Below, piece by piece: positions 26,289-33,909 of a stretch of 64,000 bases of DNA. Origin of the DNA: WRHT01 sp031550525. Lineage in GTDB: Bacteria > Desulfobacterota > Desulfovibrionia > Desulfovibrionales > Desulfovibrionaceae. A program made the position numbers and the translations under genes. Where the stretch lies: NCBI GenBank assembly GCA_031550525.1, contig JAVBON010000026.1:1-64000 (forward strand), in the 5' to 3' direction. Within the stretch, counting starts at the first letter, position 1. Each line of letters begins with the position of its first letter. The notes below the pieces were generated by a model that did not search any database, was not told the origin of the DNA, and worked only from the letters and a program-made list of their open reading frames with translations.

Positions 26289-27781
26289 TACGCCGCCCCT
26301 CTTTCATTTTCTCGCCGCATTGCCTGTTTTTCCTTGAATTTGAAGATCAGCCCCAATACCTGTATTGTTATAAGAGGGGCCAAGGCTATCATGGCCACCA
26401 TGCCGAAGCCGTCCGTGGCCGGGTTGCCCCCGCAGGCCACCGCCCCGCCAAGGGTCATGGAAAGCACAAAAGTTGTGGACATGGGGCCAGAGGCCACCCC
26501 GCCCGAGTCAAAGGCTATGCCGGTAAATAACGGCGGGCAGAACTTGGTAAGAACAAGCGCCAAAGCATAACCTGGTATTAAAACCCACCAGATGCTGAAG
26601 CCGAATACAACTCGCGTCATGCCCACGCCCACGGCCATGGCAATGCTTATGGAAAGGGCAACAAGCATTATGAAACGCTTGATATGCCCGCCGGAGACCT
26701 CTTCCACCTGCTTGGTAAGCACCCATACGGCAGGCTCGGCGCATACCACCACAGCCCCGAAAAGCACGCCTATGGGTATAAGCACGCCGCCGTCGCCAAT
26801 GGCCCCCAAAGCGTTGCCCAACGATTGTCCGGCCATCATAAACCCACTTTTAACCCCAAGCATGAATATGACAAGGCCTATATAAGAGTATACCAGACCG
26901 GTAATCATTCTCTTTACCTGATGGGCAGGCAGTTTGAGCAGAACAACCTGGAAAAATAAAAATATAAGCAAAAGCGGGAAAAGAGCCAAAAATATTTCCT
27001 CAGCCACGGGGGGCAGTAACTCAAGGCAGCGGTCCAGCACCGGCATTTGCACATAAGCCTCGGCGTGATACTCGCCCGCGCTCAAGCTGGTATTGGACAA
27101 AAAACCCATAAAGGCCACGGCCGCTATTGGCCCTATTGAGGCAAGCCCTACCAGCCCGAAGCTGTTGTCCTCGCCTTCCTTCTTTTTGGTGGCTGCGGCC
27201 ACGCCCAGGCCCATGGCCATTATAAAAGGCACTGTAACCGGCCCGGTGGTAGCGCCGCCCGCGTCAAAGGCCACGCCCACAAAGCCAGCGTCAACAAAGG
27301 CGCAAAATATAAAAACCAAAAGGTAAAAAAGTATAAGCAGCCAGCGCAAGGGCCAGCCCAATACCGTGCGCACGGTGCCCACCAGCAGGAACAACCCCAC
27401 GCCAACGGCAATCATGATCAAAAGCTGGTTCTTGTCCACAGTTGGCGCAACGCCATGCACCTGGGTAGCCAGCACCTGCACGTCCGGCTCGGCAATGGTT
27501 ATAGCGAAGCCAATGGAAAAAGAGGCTATCAGTATAAGCGTGATGCTTTGTTTGTGCGCCAGTGCCGAACCCACGCGCTGCCCGAACGGCACCATGCCCA
27601 AATCCGCGCCCAGCAAAAAAACCCCAAGCCCCAAAATAACCATGCCTCCGCTTACAATAAACAGCGGGAGCTGGCCTGGCTGCAAAGGGGATATGCTGAA
27701 ATGCAAAGCGATTACCACCAGCATAACCGGCACAACGGATATGAGCGACTCCTCAATTTTTGCTTTAAAGTTGGAAATCAA
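26288..27781 (-). CDS. DUF1538 family membrane protein
   Basis: This 497-residue protein has about twelve membrane helices in two similar halves, each with the DUF1538 pattern. One such motif is FITIAEPDVQVLATQV (first half) with the matching VVVCAEPAVWVLTKQVEEVSGG (second half); another is FDAGGATTGPVTVPFIMAMG with FDSGGVASGPMSTTFVLSMT. The repeated conserved acidic residues in membrane-embedded segments suggest ion transport. Members of the family have been reported as UmpAB-type cation/proton antiporters, to my recollection. The downstream PII-like gene overlaps its stop and should be its regulator. Confidence 0.85.
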   Translation of the reverse strand: MISNFKAKIEESLISVVPVMLVVIALHFSISPLQPGQLPLFIVSGGMVILGLGVFLLGADLGMVPFGQRVGSALAHKQSITLILIASFSIGFAITIAEPDVQVLATQVHGVAPTVDKNQLLIMIAVGVGLFLLVGTVRTVLGWPLRWLLILFYLLVFIFCAFVDAGFVGVAFDAGGATTGPVTVPFIMAMGLGVAAATKKKEGEDNSFGLVGLASIGPIAAVAFMGFLSNTSLSAGEYHAEAYVQMPVLDRCLELLPPVAEEIFLALFPLLLIFLFFQVVLLKLPAHQVKRMITGLVYSYIGLVIFMLGVKSGFMMAGQSLGNALGAIGDGGVLIPIGVLFGAVVVCAEPAVWVLTKQVEEVSGGHIKRFIMLVALSISIAMAVGVGMTRVVFGFSIWWVLIPGYALALVLTKFCPPLFTGIAFDSGGVASGPMSTTFVLSMTLGGAVACGGNPATDGFGMVAMIALAPLITIQVLGLIFKFKEKQAMRRENERGAA

Positions 27782-27975
27782 TTATAACTCCTTGCACCAT
27801 AAAGACGAATTAATTGGAAGTAAGCATAAGCGTCAGGCAGCACGCTGAATGTGAGGTATTTTAAATAAACTTGCGCCAATATCAAGTAAACTCTGCTTGC
27901 GGGCAAAAATAAAGTAACCGGCGGGACGGGAAAGAAAAATATGACTATTACAATTATAGTGTAACCATGCTTTGC

Positions 27976-28025
27976 TTGCGTAAAAAAACGCCGGGGCTGT
28001 CAGGCCCCGGCGTTTTTTTACGCAA
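27976..28025 (-). terminator. Strong terminator after the small flagellar gene
   Basis: Arms of about 22 bases, with AAAAAAACGCCGGGGC in the left arm and its complement in the right, enclose a five-base loop. They lie just downstream of the gene at 28032-28454 on the reverse strand. A and T runs on both sides allow action in either direction. Confidence 0.9.
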
Positions 28026-28031
28026 AACTTG

Positions 28032-28454
28032 CTAAACCACCACGTCAATCATTGTTCCCATCATGTCGTCATAGGTGCGCACCAAAACGGCATTGGCCGA
28101 AATGGCGTTTTCATGGCTGATCAGGTCCGTGAACTCGCGCTCTAGCTGCACGTTGCTGAGTTCCTGCGGGGTAGGGGCATGGGTAACAGGCATGGCGGCC
28201 TGCGCCTCGGCCTCTCTGGCCGCTTCCTGCGCTCCCACGGATGTATTGTTCGGGTCGTCAAAGCCCGGTACGGCGCCCGAAGTCTCTTTGGTTATGCCCG
28301 CCACCTGCACACCGTTGCCGTAAGGCGCATCCTGATATTGCACCCGCCCGGCCTGAAACCCGTTGGTGTTGACGTTGGCCACGTTATTGGCAATGGACAT
28401 AACGCCCACGCTATATGCATTTAAAGCTGAAGAGGCTATTCCCATAATGCTCAT
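28032..28454 (-). CDS. Small flagellar rod-type protein
   Basis: This 140-residue protein carries the N-terminal flagellar axial motif (SSALNAYSVGVMSIANNVANVNTNGFQAGRVQY, residues about 8-40) and a C-terminal helix with LEREFTDLISHENAISANAVLVRTYDDMMGTMIDVVV. That end is like the family ending seen in FlgC and FlgE. The centre is short and Ala/Glu-rich. It resembles FlgC-like or minor rod proteins common in Desulfovibrio. It stands alone, far from the flgBC-fliEF operon, between a strong terminator and purH. AGAGGTG precedes the start. Confidence 0.8.
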   Translation of the reverse strand: MSIMGIASSALNAYSVGVMSIANNVANVNTNGFQAGRVQYQDAPYGNGVQVAGITKETSGAVPGFDDPNNTSVGAQEAAREAEAQAAMPVTHAPTPQELSNVQLEREFTDLISHENAISANAVLVRTYDDMMGTMIDVVV

Positions 28455-28578
28455 AATTCACCTCTGCCGGAAGTATAGCCCGCGCTCGCGCTATGCGCAA
28501 GCGCATCCGGCGCGGGCTTTTACTTGAGACGGAACTCCATATTAACCTCAAGATAAGTATTAGGGCGCGCTAACGCTA

Positions 28579-29172
28579 TTATTTTCCGCCCAGCCAGCCG
28601 GAAATCATGGCATCGTAGGCCGAAGTGGCGGCAAAGGCCGCCGCGGCGGTTTTACGGCGAAAATCCAGCGGAGCCCGCATGGCGTTGCTTTGCAGCAAGG
28701 CTTTGGCCTCGCCATAAAATTCCGTGCCGGGCAATACCAGCACGGAATGATAATTCTTGGCCGAAGCCCGCAGCAGGCAAGGCCCGCCGATGTCTATTTC
28801 TTCGATAGTGGCGCGGGTATCGAGTTTTTTAGCCAAAGCGCCGGAAAAATCGTACAGGTTGACGCAGACCAGGTCAAAGGTTTGTATCTGCAAATCGGCC
28901 AGGGTTTTCAGGTGTTCGGGGTTGTCTTTGTCCGCCAGAATGCCGCCATGGATTTTGGGGTGCAGGGTTTTAACGCGTCCGCCCATAATTTCTGGAAAGC
29001 CGGTTACGTCGCTTACCTGCTTTACGGGCAAGCCTGCATCGCGCAGGGATTTAAAGGTGCCGCCGGTGGAAACCAGCTCCACGCCATTGCCGGACAAAAA
29101 ACCGGCAAAATCCGCCAGGCCGCTTTTATCGGTAACGCTTAACAGCGCTCTTTTCACAGGTAAAAAATCCAT
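28579..29172 (-). CDS. purH: IMP cyclohydrolase, stand-alone PurH N-terminal domain
   Basis: This 197-residue protein matches the MGS-fold IMP cyclohydrolase domain of PurH, which closes the purine ring in the last step of IMP synthesis. Conserved segments are RALLSVTDKSGL, GVELVSTGGTFKSL, GFPEIMGGRVKTLHPKIHGGILAD, and IEEIDIGGPCLLRASAKNY. The protein ends where the AICAR transformylase domain would begin, so that activity must be encoded elsewhere. AGGAGAG precedes the ATG. The gene is complete, not truncated, since it ends in a stop after a C-terminal helix. Confidence 0.92.
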   Translation of the reverse strand: MDFLPVKRALLSVTDKSGLADFAGFLSGNGVELVSTGGTFKSLRDAGLPVKQVSDVTGFPEIMGGRVKTLHPKIHGGILADKDNPEHLKTLADLQIQTFDLVCVNLYDFSGALAKKLDTRATIEEIDIGGPCLLRASAKNYHSVLVLPGTEFYGEAKALLQSNAMRAPLDFRRKTAAAAFAATSAYDAMISGWLGGK

Positions 29173-29369
29173 AATGCTCTCCTTATTGGCAAAGGTACTT
29201 CACGCAAGGGCTGTTTTTGCCATGAAAGCGCCCTGCTGGCAAGCGCCGCCCCGGCCTTTAAAAACTTGAACTAGCGCGGCCTATGCGTTAAGTATGCTTT
29301 AGCTTGGCATGCTGGCCGCAAACAGCCCTTATGCAACCGGACCAGACTTTTCACTCACACGGAGAAATT

Positions 29370-30344
29370 TTGATTACCGTAACTAATCTGCAAGAAATTT
29401 CAGTCCTTTTGGCTCATGGCTCGGTTGTAAGCTGGGGCAACTTCGACGGCGTGCACCTTGGGCATCAGGCCCTTGCCGCCGTGCTTGCGGCCAAAGCGGC
29501 CGATGCTGGCCTGCCCTCCGTAGCCGTAACCTTTGACCCGCACCCGGCACTGTTTTTCAGCAGTGGCGCGCGCAGGCACTGTATTACGGATACAGCCGAC
29601 AAACTGACCCTGCTGGAGCGGCTGGGCCTGGATTACACGCTGGTGCTGCCCTTTGACGCGGCTTTTGCGGCGCAAACCCCACGTGCCTTCGCGCAGGGGG
29701 TGCTGGCCGGCGCCCTGCGCGCCAAATACGTTGTGCTAGGCCACGATTTGGGCTTTGGCCAAAACCGCTCCGGCGGCTTTGAAACGCTGCAAAAGCTGGG
29801 GCGAGAACTCGCTTTTGAGGTGCAATGCGCCAATGCCGTAACGCTACCCGGACAAAACACGCCTGTAAGCTCCACCGGCGTGCGCGAGGCCATAAAAAAC
29901 GGCAATATGGACAAGGCCACGGCCATGTTGGGCCGCGTGCACAGCGTGCATGCCAATGTGCGCCACGGAGCGCGGCGCGGCACGGGGCTTTTGGGCTTTC
30001 CCACCGCAAATATAGACCCCGGCCCTCTGCTGCTGCCCCCGCACGGCGTGTATGCCTGCCTGGCCAAAGTGGATGGCGGCTTTTACGCAGCGGCCACAAA
30101 CTTGGGCGTAAACCCCAGCTTTGGCGGCGATACCCCCTCGCTGGAGGCGCATATGCTGGATTTTGAAGGTGATTTGTACGGAAAGGACCTGCGCCTTTAC
30201 TTCCTGAGTTTTATCCGGCCGGAACAAAAATTCGATTCCATCGACGCGCTGAAAGCGCAAATAGGCAAAGATGTGCAAAACACAAGGCAAATAGTGGAAC
30301 AAGCCCGCGCCCAGGCGGCTTTTTCCGCCCTCTTCCCTCTGTAA
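29370..30344 (+). CDS. ribF: Bifunctional riboflavin kinase / FAD synthetase RibF
   Basis: This 324-residue enzyme makes FMN and FAD from riboflavin. The N-terminal FAD synthetase domain has SWGNFDGVHLGHQALA and AVTFDPHPALFF. Its end shows VSSTGVREAIKNGN. The riboflavin kinase domain follows, with GRRGTGLLGFPTANI, GVYAC and NLGVNPSFGG, then a C-terminal LYGKDLRLYFLSFIRPEQKFDS. I propose the TTG at 29370 as the start because GGAGA lies just before it and the protein then starts a few residues before the first strand. An ATG at 29331 is in frame but lacks a ribosome site. It is followed 14 bases later by a secreted protein gene. Confidence 0.9.
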   Translation: MITVTNLQEISVLLAHGSVVSWGNFDGVHLGHQALAAVLAAKAADAGLPSVAVTFDPHPALFFSSGARRHCITDTADKLTLLERLGLDYTLVLPFDAAFAAQTPRAFAQGVLAGALRAKYVVLGHDLGFGQNRSGGFETLQKLGRELAFEVQCANAVTLPGQNTPVSSTGVREAIKNGNMDKATAMLGRVHSVHANVRHGARRGTGLLGFPTANIDPGPLLLPPHGVYACLAKVDGGFYAAATNLGVNPSFGGDTPSLEAHMLDFEGDLYGKDLRLYFLSFIRPEQKFDSIDALKAQIGKDVQNTRQIVEQARAQAAFSALFPL

Positions 30345-30358
30345 CAAAAAGGTAAACC

Positions 30359-30985
30359 ATGCGTGCTTTTATATTATCGCTGCTCTTGCTGCTGCTACCG
30401 GCCATACCGGCCTTTGCCGCAACCCAAAATGCGCCGCAAGACGTGCCCGCCCTGCTGCAAATGGCCATTGACGAGCAGGATGCTGATGCGGCTCTCAAAC
30501 ATATGGATATTGAAGCCGTAATAAACAATATTGTAACCACCCAACTGCCGCAAATAAACGCCGCCGTGCTGCAGGGCAACATCAGGCTCAACCAGGCGCT
30601 GGTAACCGCCCTGGCCGCGCTTAACTCGGGCAATGCCGCCACGCGGCGCACGGTGGTAATTTTTTTGAGCGCCGAAATGAGCAAATTCATTACCTTTGGC
30701 GTTAACAGCGGCGCTTTTGCCGGCACGCCCATATCTGAAAATGAAAGAATGAGCATGGATACCGGCGTATTCGGCCAATTGGGCACAATTTCCATACAAC
30801 GCAAAGAATTTTCCGGCACAAAACTGTTAAGTTTGGACGGCAATAAAGCGCTCATAAGCACAAATCTGCGTGATTTCGGCGCGAAAAAAATTTATCCGCT
30901 TGAATTACAATTGCAAAAATCTGATAATGTATGGAAGGTAACAAGCATACATAATATAGAAGCGTTGCTTGCAAGCGCTAATTAA
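30359..30985 (+). CDS. Secreted protein of unknown function
   Basis: This 208-residue protein has a clear signal peptide (MRAFILSLLLLLLPAIPAFA) and a mature, mostly helical then beta-rich body. The first part has ALLQMAIDEQDADAALKHMDIEAVINNIV. The end has KIYPLELQLQKSDNVWKVTSIHN, a strand pattern often seen in small lipoprotein-like or DUF2939-like domains. No catalytic motif is apparent. AAGGT precedes the ATG. It may share a transcript with ribF (14-base gap), and the Bug-type receptor follows 29 bases later. Confidence 0.75.
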   Translation: MRAFILSLLLLLLPAIPAFAATQNAPQDVPALLQMAIDEQDADAALKHMDIEAVINNIVTTQLPQINAAVLQGNIRLNQALVTALAALNSGNAATRRTVVIFLSAEMSKFITFGVNSGAFAGTPISENERMSMDTGVFGQLGTISIQRKEFSGTKLLSLDGNKALISTNLRDFGAKKIYPLELQLQKSDNVWKVTSIHNIEALLASAN

Positions 30986-31014
30986 AAAGCAGCATTGCTT
31001 TAAAGGAGGCTATA

Positions 31015-32022
31015 ATGCGCCTGATATCATCAGCAGGCTTTCGCCTTAACCTTGAACGCGGCTTCTTCAGAGCACTGGCCATATTGGCTGTGTTTTTACT
31101 TATTCCGTCAGTTTGCGCCACGGCGGCCACGCCTGCCTACCTGCCTTACCCAAGCACCGATTCCACAGTAATCAACCCCTACGGGGCCAGCGATGAGACC
31201 GCGCTGCTGCTTAACGCTCTACGCGTCTCGTACCAGGCGGCCACAGGAAAAAATCTGAACGTGCGCACCGTTACCGGCCGCGGCGGAGCCAGCGGCTGGG
31301 GCGAGCTGGCCTCGCAGCCGGGCGATGGCTACAACCTTGCCGCCACCAACCTGCAAAACGTGATTTTGCGCTCCATGTCGCGGCGGCCGGTATTTCAGCT
31401 TAACGACGTTTACAACGTATGCGTAATGGCCGAGGCCCCACTAGTGCTGTGGGTGCCTGCATCCAGCCCCTTTACCAGCATTGCGGATCTGGCAGCGTCG
31501 GCCAGGGCGTATCCTGAGCAGCTTATCATAGCAGGGGCGGGCAGCCTTACCATAAACCACCTTGCCAGCCTGCAATTCAACTTTTTCAGCGGCAGCAAGA
31601 CCGTGTATCTGCCCTATCTTGGCACAACCACGGCCATGCAGGCCGTGGCCATGGGGCAGGCCCACGCGGCCTGGGGGTACCCCTTGGCCGACTTTGGCCG
31701 CCAGATGGGCATGCGCCCGCTGGCCGTGGCTTCTTCAGAGCGCCTGGCGCAAATGCCGGATGTGCCTACTTTTGACGAAGCGGGCATAGGCCTGTTTGCG
31801 CACAGCTATTTCGGGCTGGCCCTGCCTCAGTCCGCCACGCCCGCCATACGGCAGGAAGTCGGCAACGTCATGAACGACGTAATAAGCTCGCCGGAATTTC
31901 AAAACACCATAAGAACGCTGGGCTTCACGCCCCTGGTTGTATCGGGGCAGGCTCTTAACCAACTGGTTGGCGAGCAAGTGGTTAGCTTGGGCGACCTGCT
32001 TAAAGATTACGCCATGGAATAA
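31015..32022 (+). CDS. Bug/TctC-type solute receptor (orphan)
   Basis: This 335-residue exported protein fits the Bug (tripartite tricarboxylate transporter receptor) family: a signal sequence (ALAILAVFLLIPSVCATAAT), NVRTVTGRGGASGWGELASQPGDGY, VYNVCVMAEAPLVLWVPASSPF and PYLGTTTAMQAVAMGQAHAAWGY. The receptor normally hands carboxylates to TctB/TctA membrane proteins, but none is encoded nearby. It may serve a distant permease or act in sensing. GGAGG precedes the ATG. A terminator-like hairpin follows. Confidence 0.85.
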   Translation: MRLISSAGFRLNLERGFFRALAILAVFLLIPSVCATAATPAYLPYPSTDSTVINPYGASDETALLLNALRVSYQAATGKNLNVRTVTGRGGASGWGELASQPGDGYNLAATNLQNVILRSMSRRPVFQLNDVYNVCVMAEAPLVLWVPASSPFTSIADLAASARAYPEQLIIAGAGSLTINHLASLQFNFFSGSKTVYLPYLGTTTAMQAVAMGQAHAAWGYPLADFGRQMGMRPLAVASSERLAQMPDVPTFDEAGIGLFAHSYFGLALPQSATPAIRQEVGNVMNDVISSPEFQNTIRTLGFTPLVVSGQALNQLVGEQVVSLGDLLKDYAME

Positions 32023-32060
32023 CGGCTGAGCCACGCGGATACGGCCCGTAAGATAAAAAA

Positions 32061-32101
32061 CCCGCCCCGGAGCAAGCCTTGCGCTTGAGCTCTGGGGCGG
32101 G
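32061..32101 (+). terminator. Hairpin after the Bug receptor gene
   Basis: CCCGCCCCGGAGC near 32061 pairs with GCTCTGGGGCGGG ending at 32101, with a short inner AAGC/GCTT pairing and an AAAATTTT tail. It lies 38 bases after the stop. Confidence 0.75.
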
Positions 32102-32211
32102 CAAAATTTTCGGCTTATACTAAAAAAAATTCTGACCTGTTGCAAAAAAACAGAATTTACTTTTTACCCAGTAGCATATTCGTAATCACAAACCTGATTT
32201 TTTAACAAAGC

Positions 32212-32436
32212 TTCCGGGTCAAGGGGGTCCAGAATTCGCACTCCCTACAGCCCTGCCCGCGATATAACTCTCCTGCCAGAAACAGTTACGCATGTGCGAT
32301 GCAAGCTACATTTGCGGGTCTGGGCGGACAATTTTACAGGGAAGCAAAATCAGACACCGGAGCGGAAGTAAGCCGCCCCGAAGGGGTGAGGCGCGGGACG
32401 TGCCTAATCAGCCCAGCGCTCATAAATCCGGCTTCA
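32212..32436. repeat. Modular hairpin repeat with two inserts
   Basis: This copy has the core orientation of 22764-22834 but both the third and second hairpin loops are opened by inserts. The first insert, about 32228-32310, is related to the inserts at 4277-4425 and 4641-4780 (it contains GATATAACTCTCCTGCCAG and GCAAGCTACA). The second, about 32333-32410, is a different segment with GCGGAAGTAAGCCGCCCC. The flanks GGGTCTGGGCGGA and CAGCCCAGCG then close the second hairpin, and TAAATCCGGCTTCA ends the unit. The adjoining 32102-32211 holds no gene. Confidence 0.7.
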
Positions 32437-32449
32437 ACCTCTGCTGCCT

Positions 32450-33898
32450 TTACTCTATTATGCCCAGCGACTTAAGCTTGCGGTGCAGATAACTGCGTTC
32501 CATTTTTATGGCCTCGGCCAGTTTGCTTACGTTGCCTTCACACTCGCGGAATTTTTCTTCAAGATAGCGGGCCTCGAACAGGGCTCTGGCGGCCTTGAAG
32601 TCATTGCCGTCCATTTCTTCAGGCAAGACATTAAGGGGTGAGGCCTGCGGAGCAACGGCGCCAGCCGGAGCGGCAGCAGGCGCAATTGCGGCCGGAGCCG
32701 GCGCGCAGACCAGGCCGGGGCTCATTTCCAGCGGCAGCATATTGCTGGTTACGGTTTGCCCGTTATGCATAATGAGCATGCGCTCCACAAAATTGCGCAG
32801 CTCACGCACGTTGCCAGGCCAGCGGTAGCGCAGCAGCGCCTGGCGGGCCGAATCGTCAAAAGCCATGGGCCGCAGGGCGTAATCCTTTTGAAAACGCCCG
32901 GCGAAGTGGTCCAGCATAAGCAATATGTCGCTGCCGCGCTCGCGCAGCGGGGGCATGGTCAGAGGGAACACCCGCAGGCGGTAGTAAAGGTCTTCGCGGA
33001 ACTGCCCCCCGGCTATGGCCTTTTCCAGATTCTTGTTGGTGGCGGCTATAACGCGCACATCGACCTTAATGGTCTTGTTTCCGCCCACACGCTCAAAACT
33101 CTGCTCCTGCAAGATGCGCAGTATCTTGGCCTGGGTTTTGATGCTCATGTCGCCTATTTCGTCCAGAAACAAGGTGCCTTGGTGGGCCAGCTCAAACTTG
33201 CCCGCCTTGGCGCTTTCCGCGCCGGTAAAAGCGCCTCTCTCGTGTCCGAAAAGCTCGCTTTCTATAAGCTCTTCCGGTATGGCCGCGCAGTTTACGGCCA
33301 CCATTGGCTTATCAGCCCTGTGACTGTGCGAGTGGATGTAACGCGCGGCAATTTCTTTGCCGGTGCCGTTTTCGCCGGTTAAAAGCACCCAAGTATCCAA
33401 GGGCGCGACTTTATCCATGCTGTAGCGCAGGTTGCGCATGGGGGGCGAATCGCCAAGCAAATCTTCATTCAACTGCGCGGGCAGGCTGGATTTAAGAGCC
33501 TGGTTCTCGCGCTGCAGGGCCTTGAACTCCAAGGCTCTGGCGACAGAAATAAGCACTTTCTCCAGAGAGAGCGGTTTTTCTATAAAATCATGCGCGCCGT
33601 TTTTAATGGCCGAGACCGCGTGCTCAATGGTGGCATGGCCTGAAATCATGAGCACGGGAAGCTGTGGATGGATCTGGCGAATATGCTCCAGCACCTTTGG
33701 GCCGTCCATTCCAGGCAGCCATATGTCCAAAAAAATCAAATCAATATCGTTATGGGCCAATACTTCAAGGCCAAGCTCGCCGCTTTCGGCCTCCAGCACG
33801 GCATAGCCCTCGTCTTCAAGTATGCCGCGCAACGAAAAACGTATACCCGCCTCGTCATCGATTATGAGAATATTCACCGGCTTGTTGCTGCTTGTCAT
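32450..33898 (-). CDS. Sigma-54-dependent response regulator, NtrC family
   Basis: This 482-residue protein has a receiver domain (residues 9-125) with the acidic pocket D14-D15 and the phosphoacceptor D58, an AAA+ sigma-54 activation domain, and a C-terminal Fis-type helix-turn-helix. The AAA+ part shows Walker A GENGTGKE, the sigma-54 contact loop GAFTGAESAKAG and GTLFLDEIGDM. A short Ala/Pro-rich linker sits near 400-425, and the last helices (NVSKLAEAIKMERSYLHRKLKSLG) bind DNA. All key residues are intact. It is the second gene of an operon with a degenerate sensor kinase (11-base gap). Confidence 0.93.
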   Translation of the reverse strand: MTSSNKPVNILIIDDEAGIRFSLRGILEDEGYAVLEAESGELGLEVLAHNDIDLIFLDIWLPGMDGPKVLEHIRQIHPQLPVLMISGHATIEHAVSAIKNGAHDFIEKPLSLEKVLISVARALEFKALQRENQALKSSLPAQLNEDLLGDSPPMRNLRYSMDKVAPLDTWVLLTGENGTGKEIAARYIHSHSHRADKPMVAVNCAAIPEELIESELFGHERGAFTGAESAKAGKFELAHQGTLFLDEIGDMSIKTQAKILRILQEQSFERVGGNKTIKVDVRVIAATNKNLEKAIAGGQFREDLYYRLRVFPLTMPPLRERGSDILLMLDHFAGRFQKDYALRPMAFDDSARQALLRYRWPGNVRELRNFVERMLIMHNGQTVTSNMLPLEMSPGLVCAPAPAAIAPAAAPAGAVAPQASPLNVLPEEMDGNDFKAARALFEARYLEEKFRECEGNVSKLAEAIKMERSYLHRKLKSLGIIE

Positions 33899-33909
33899 TT
33901 ACGCGCCGC

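Noticed and set aside
29304..29369. RibF beginning at the first in-frame ATG (29331) or further upstream
   Set aside because: There is no ribosome site before these codons, while TTG at 29370 has GGAGA at the right distance and gives a normal N-terminus.
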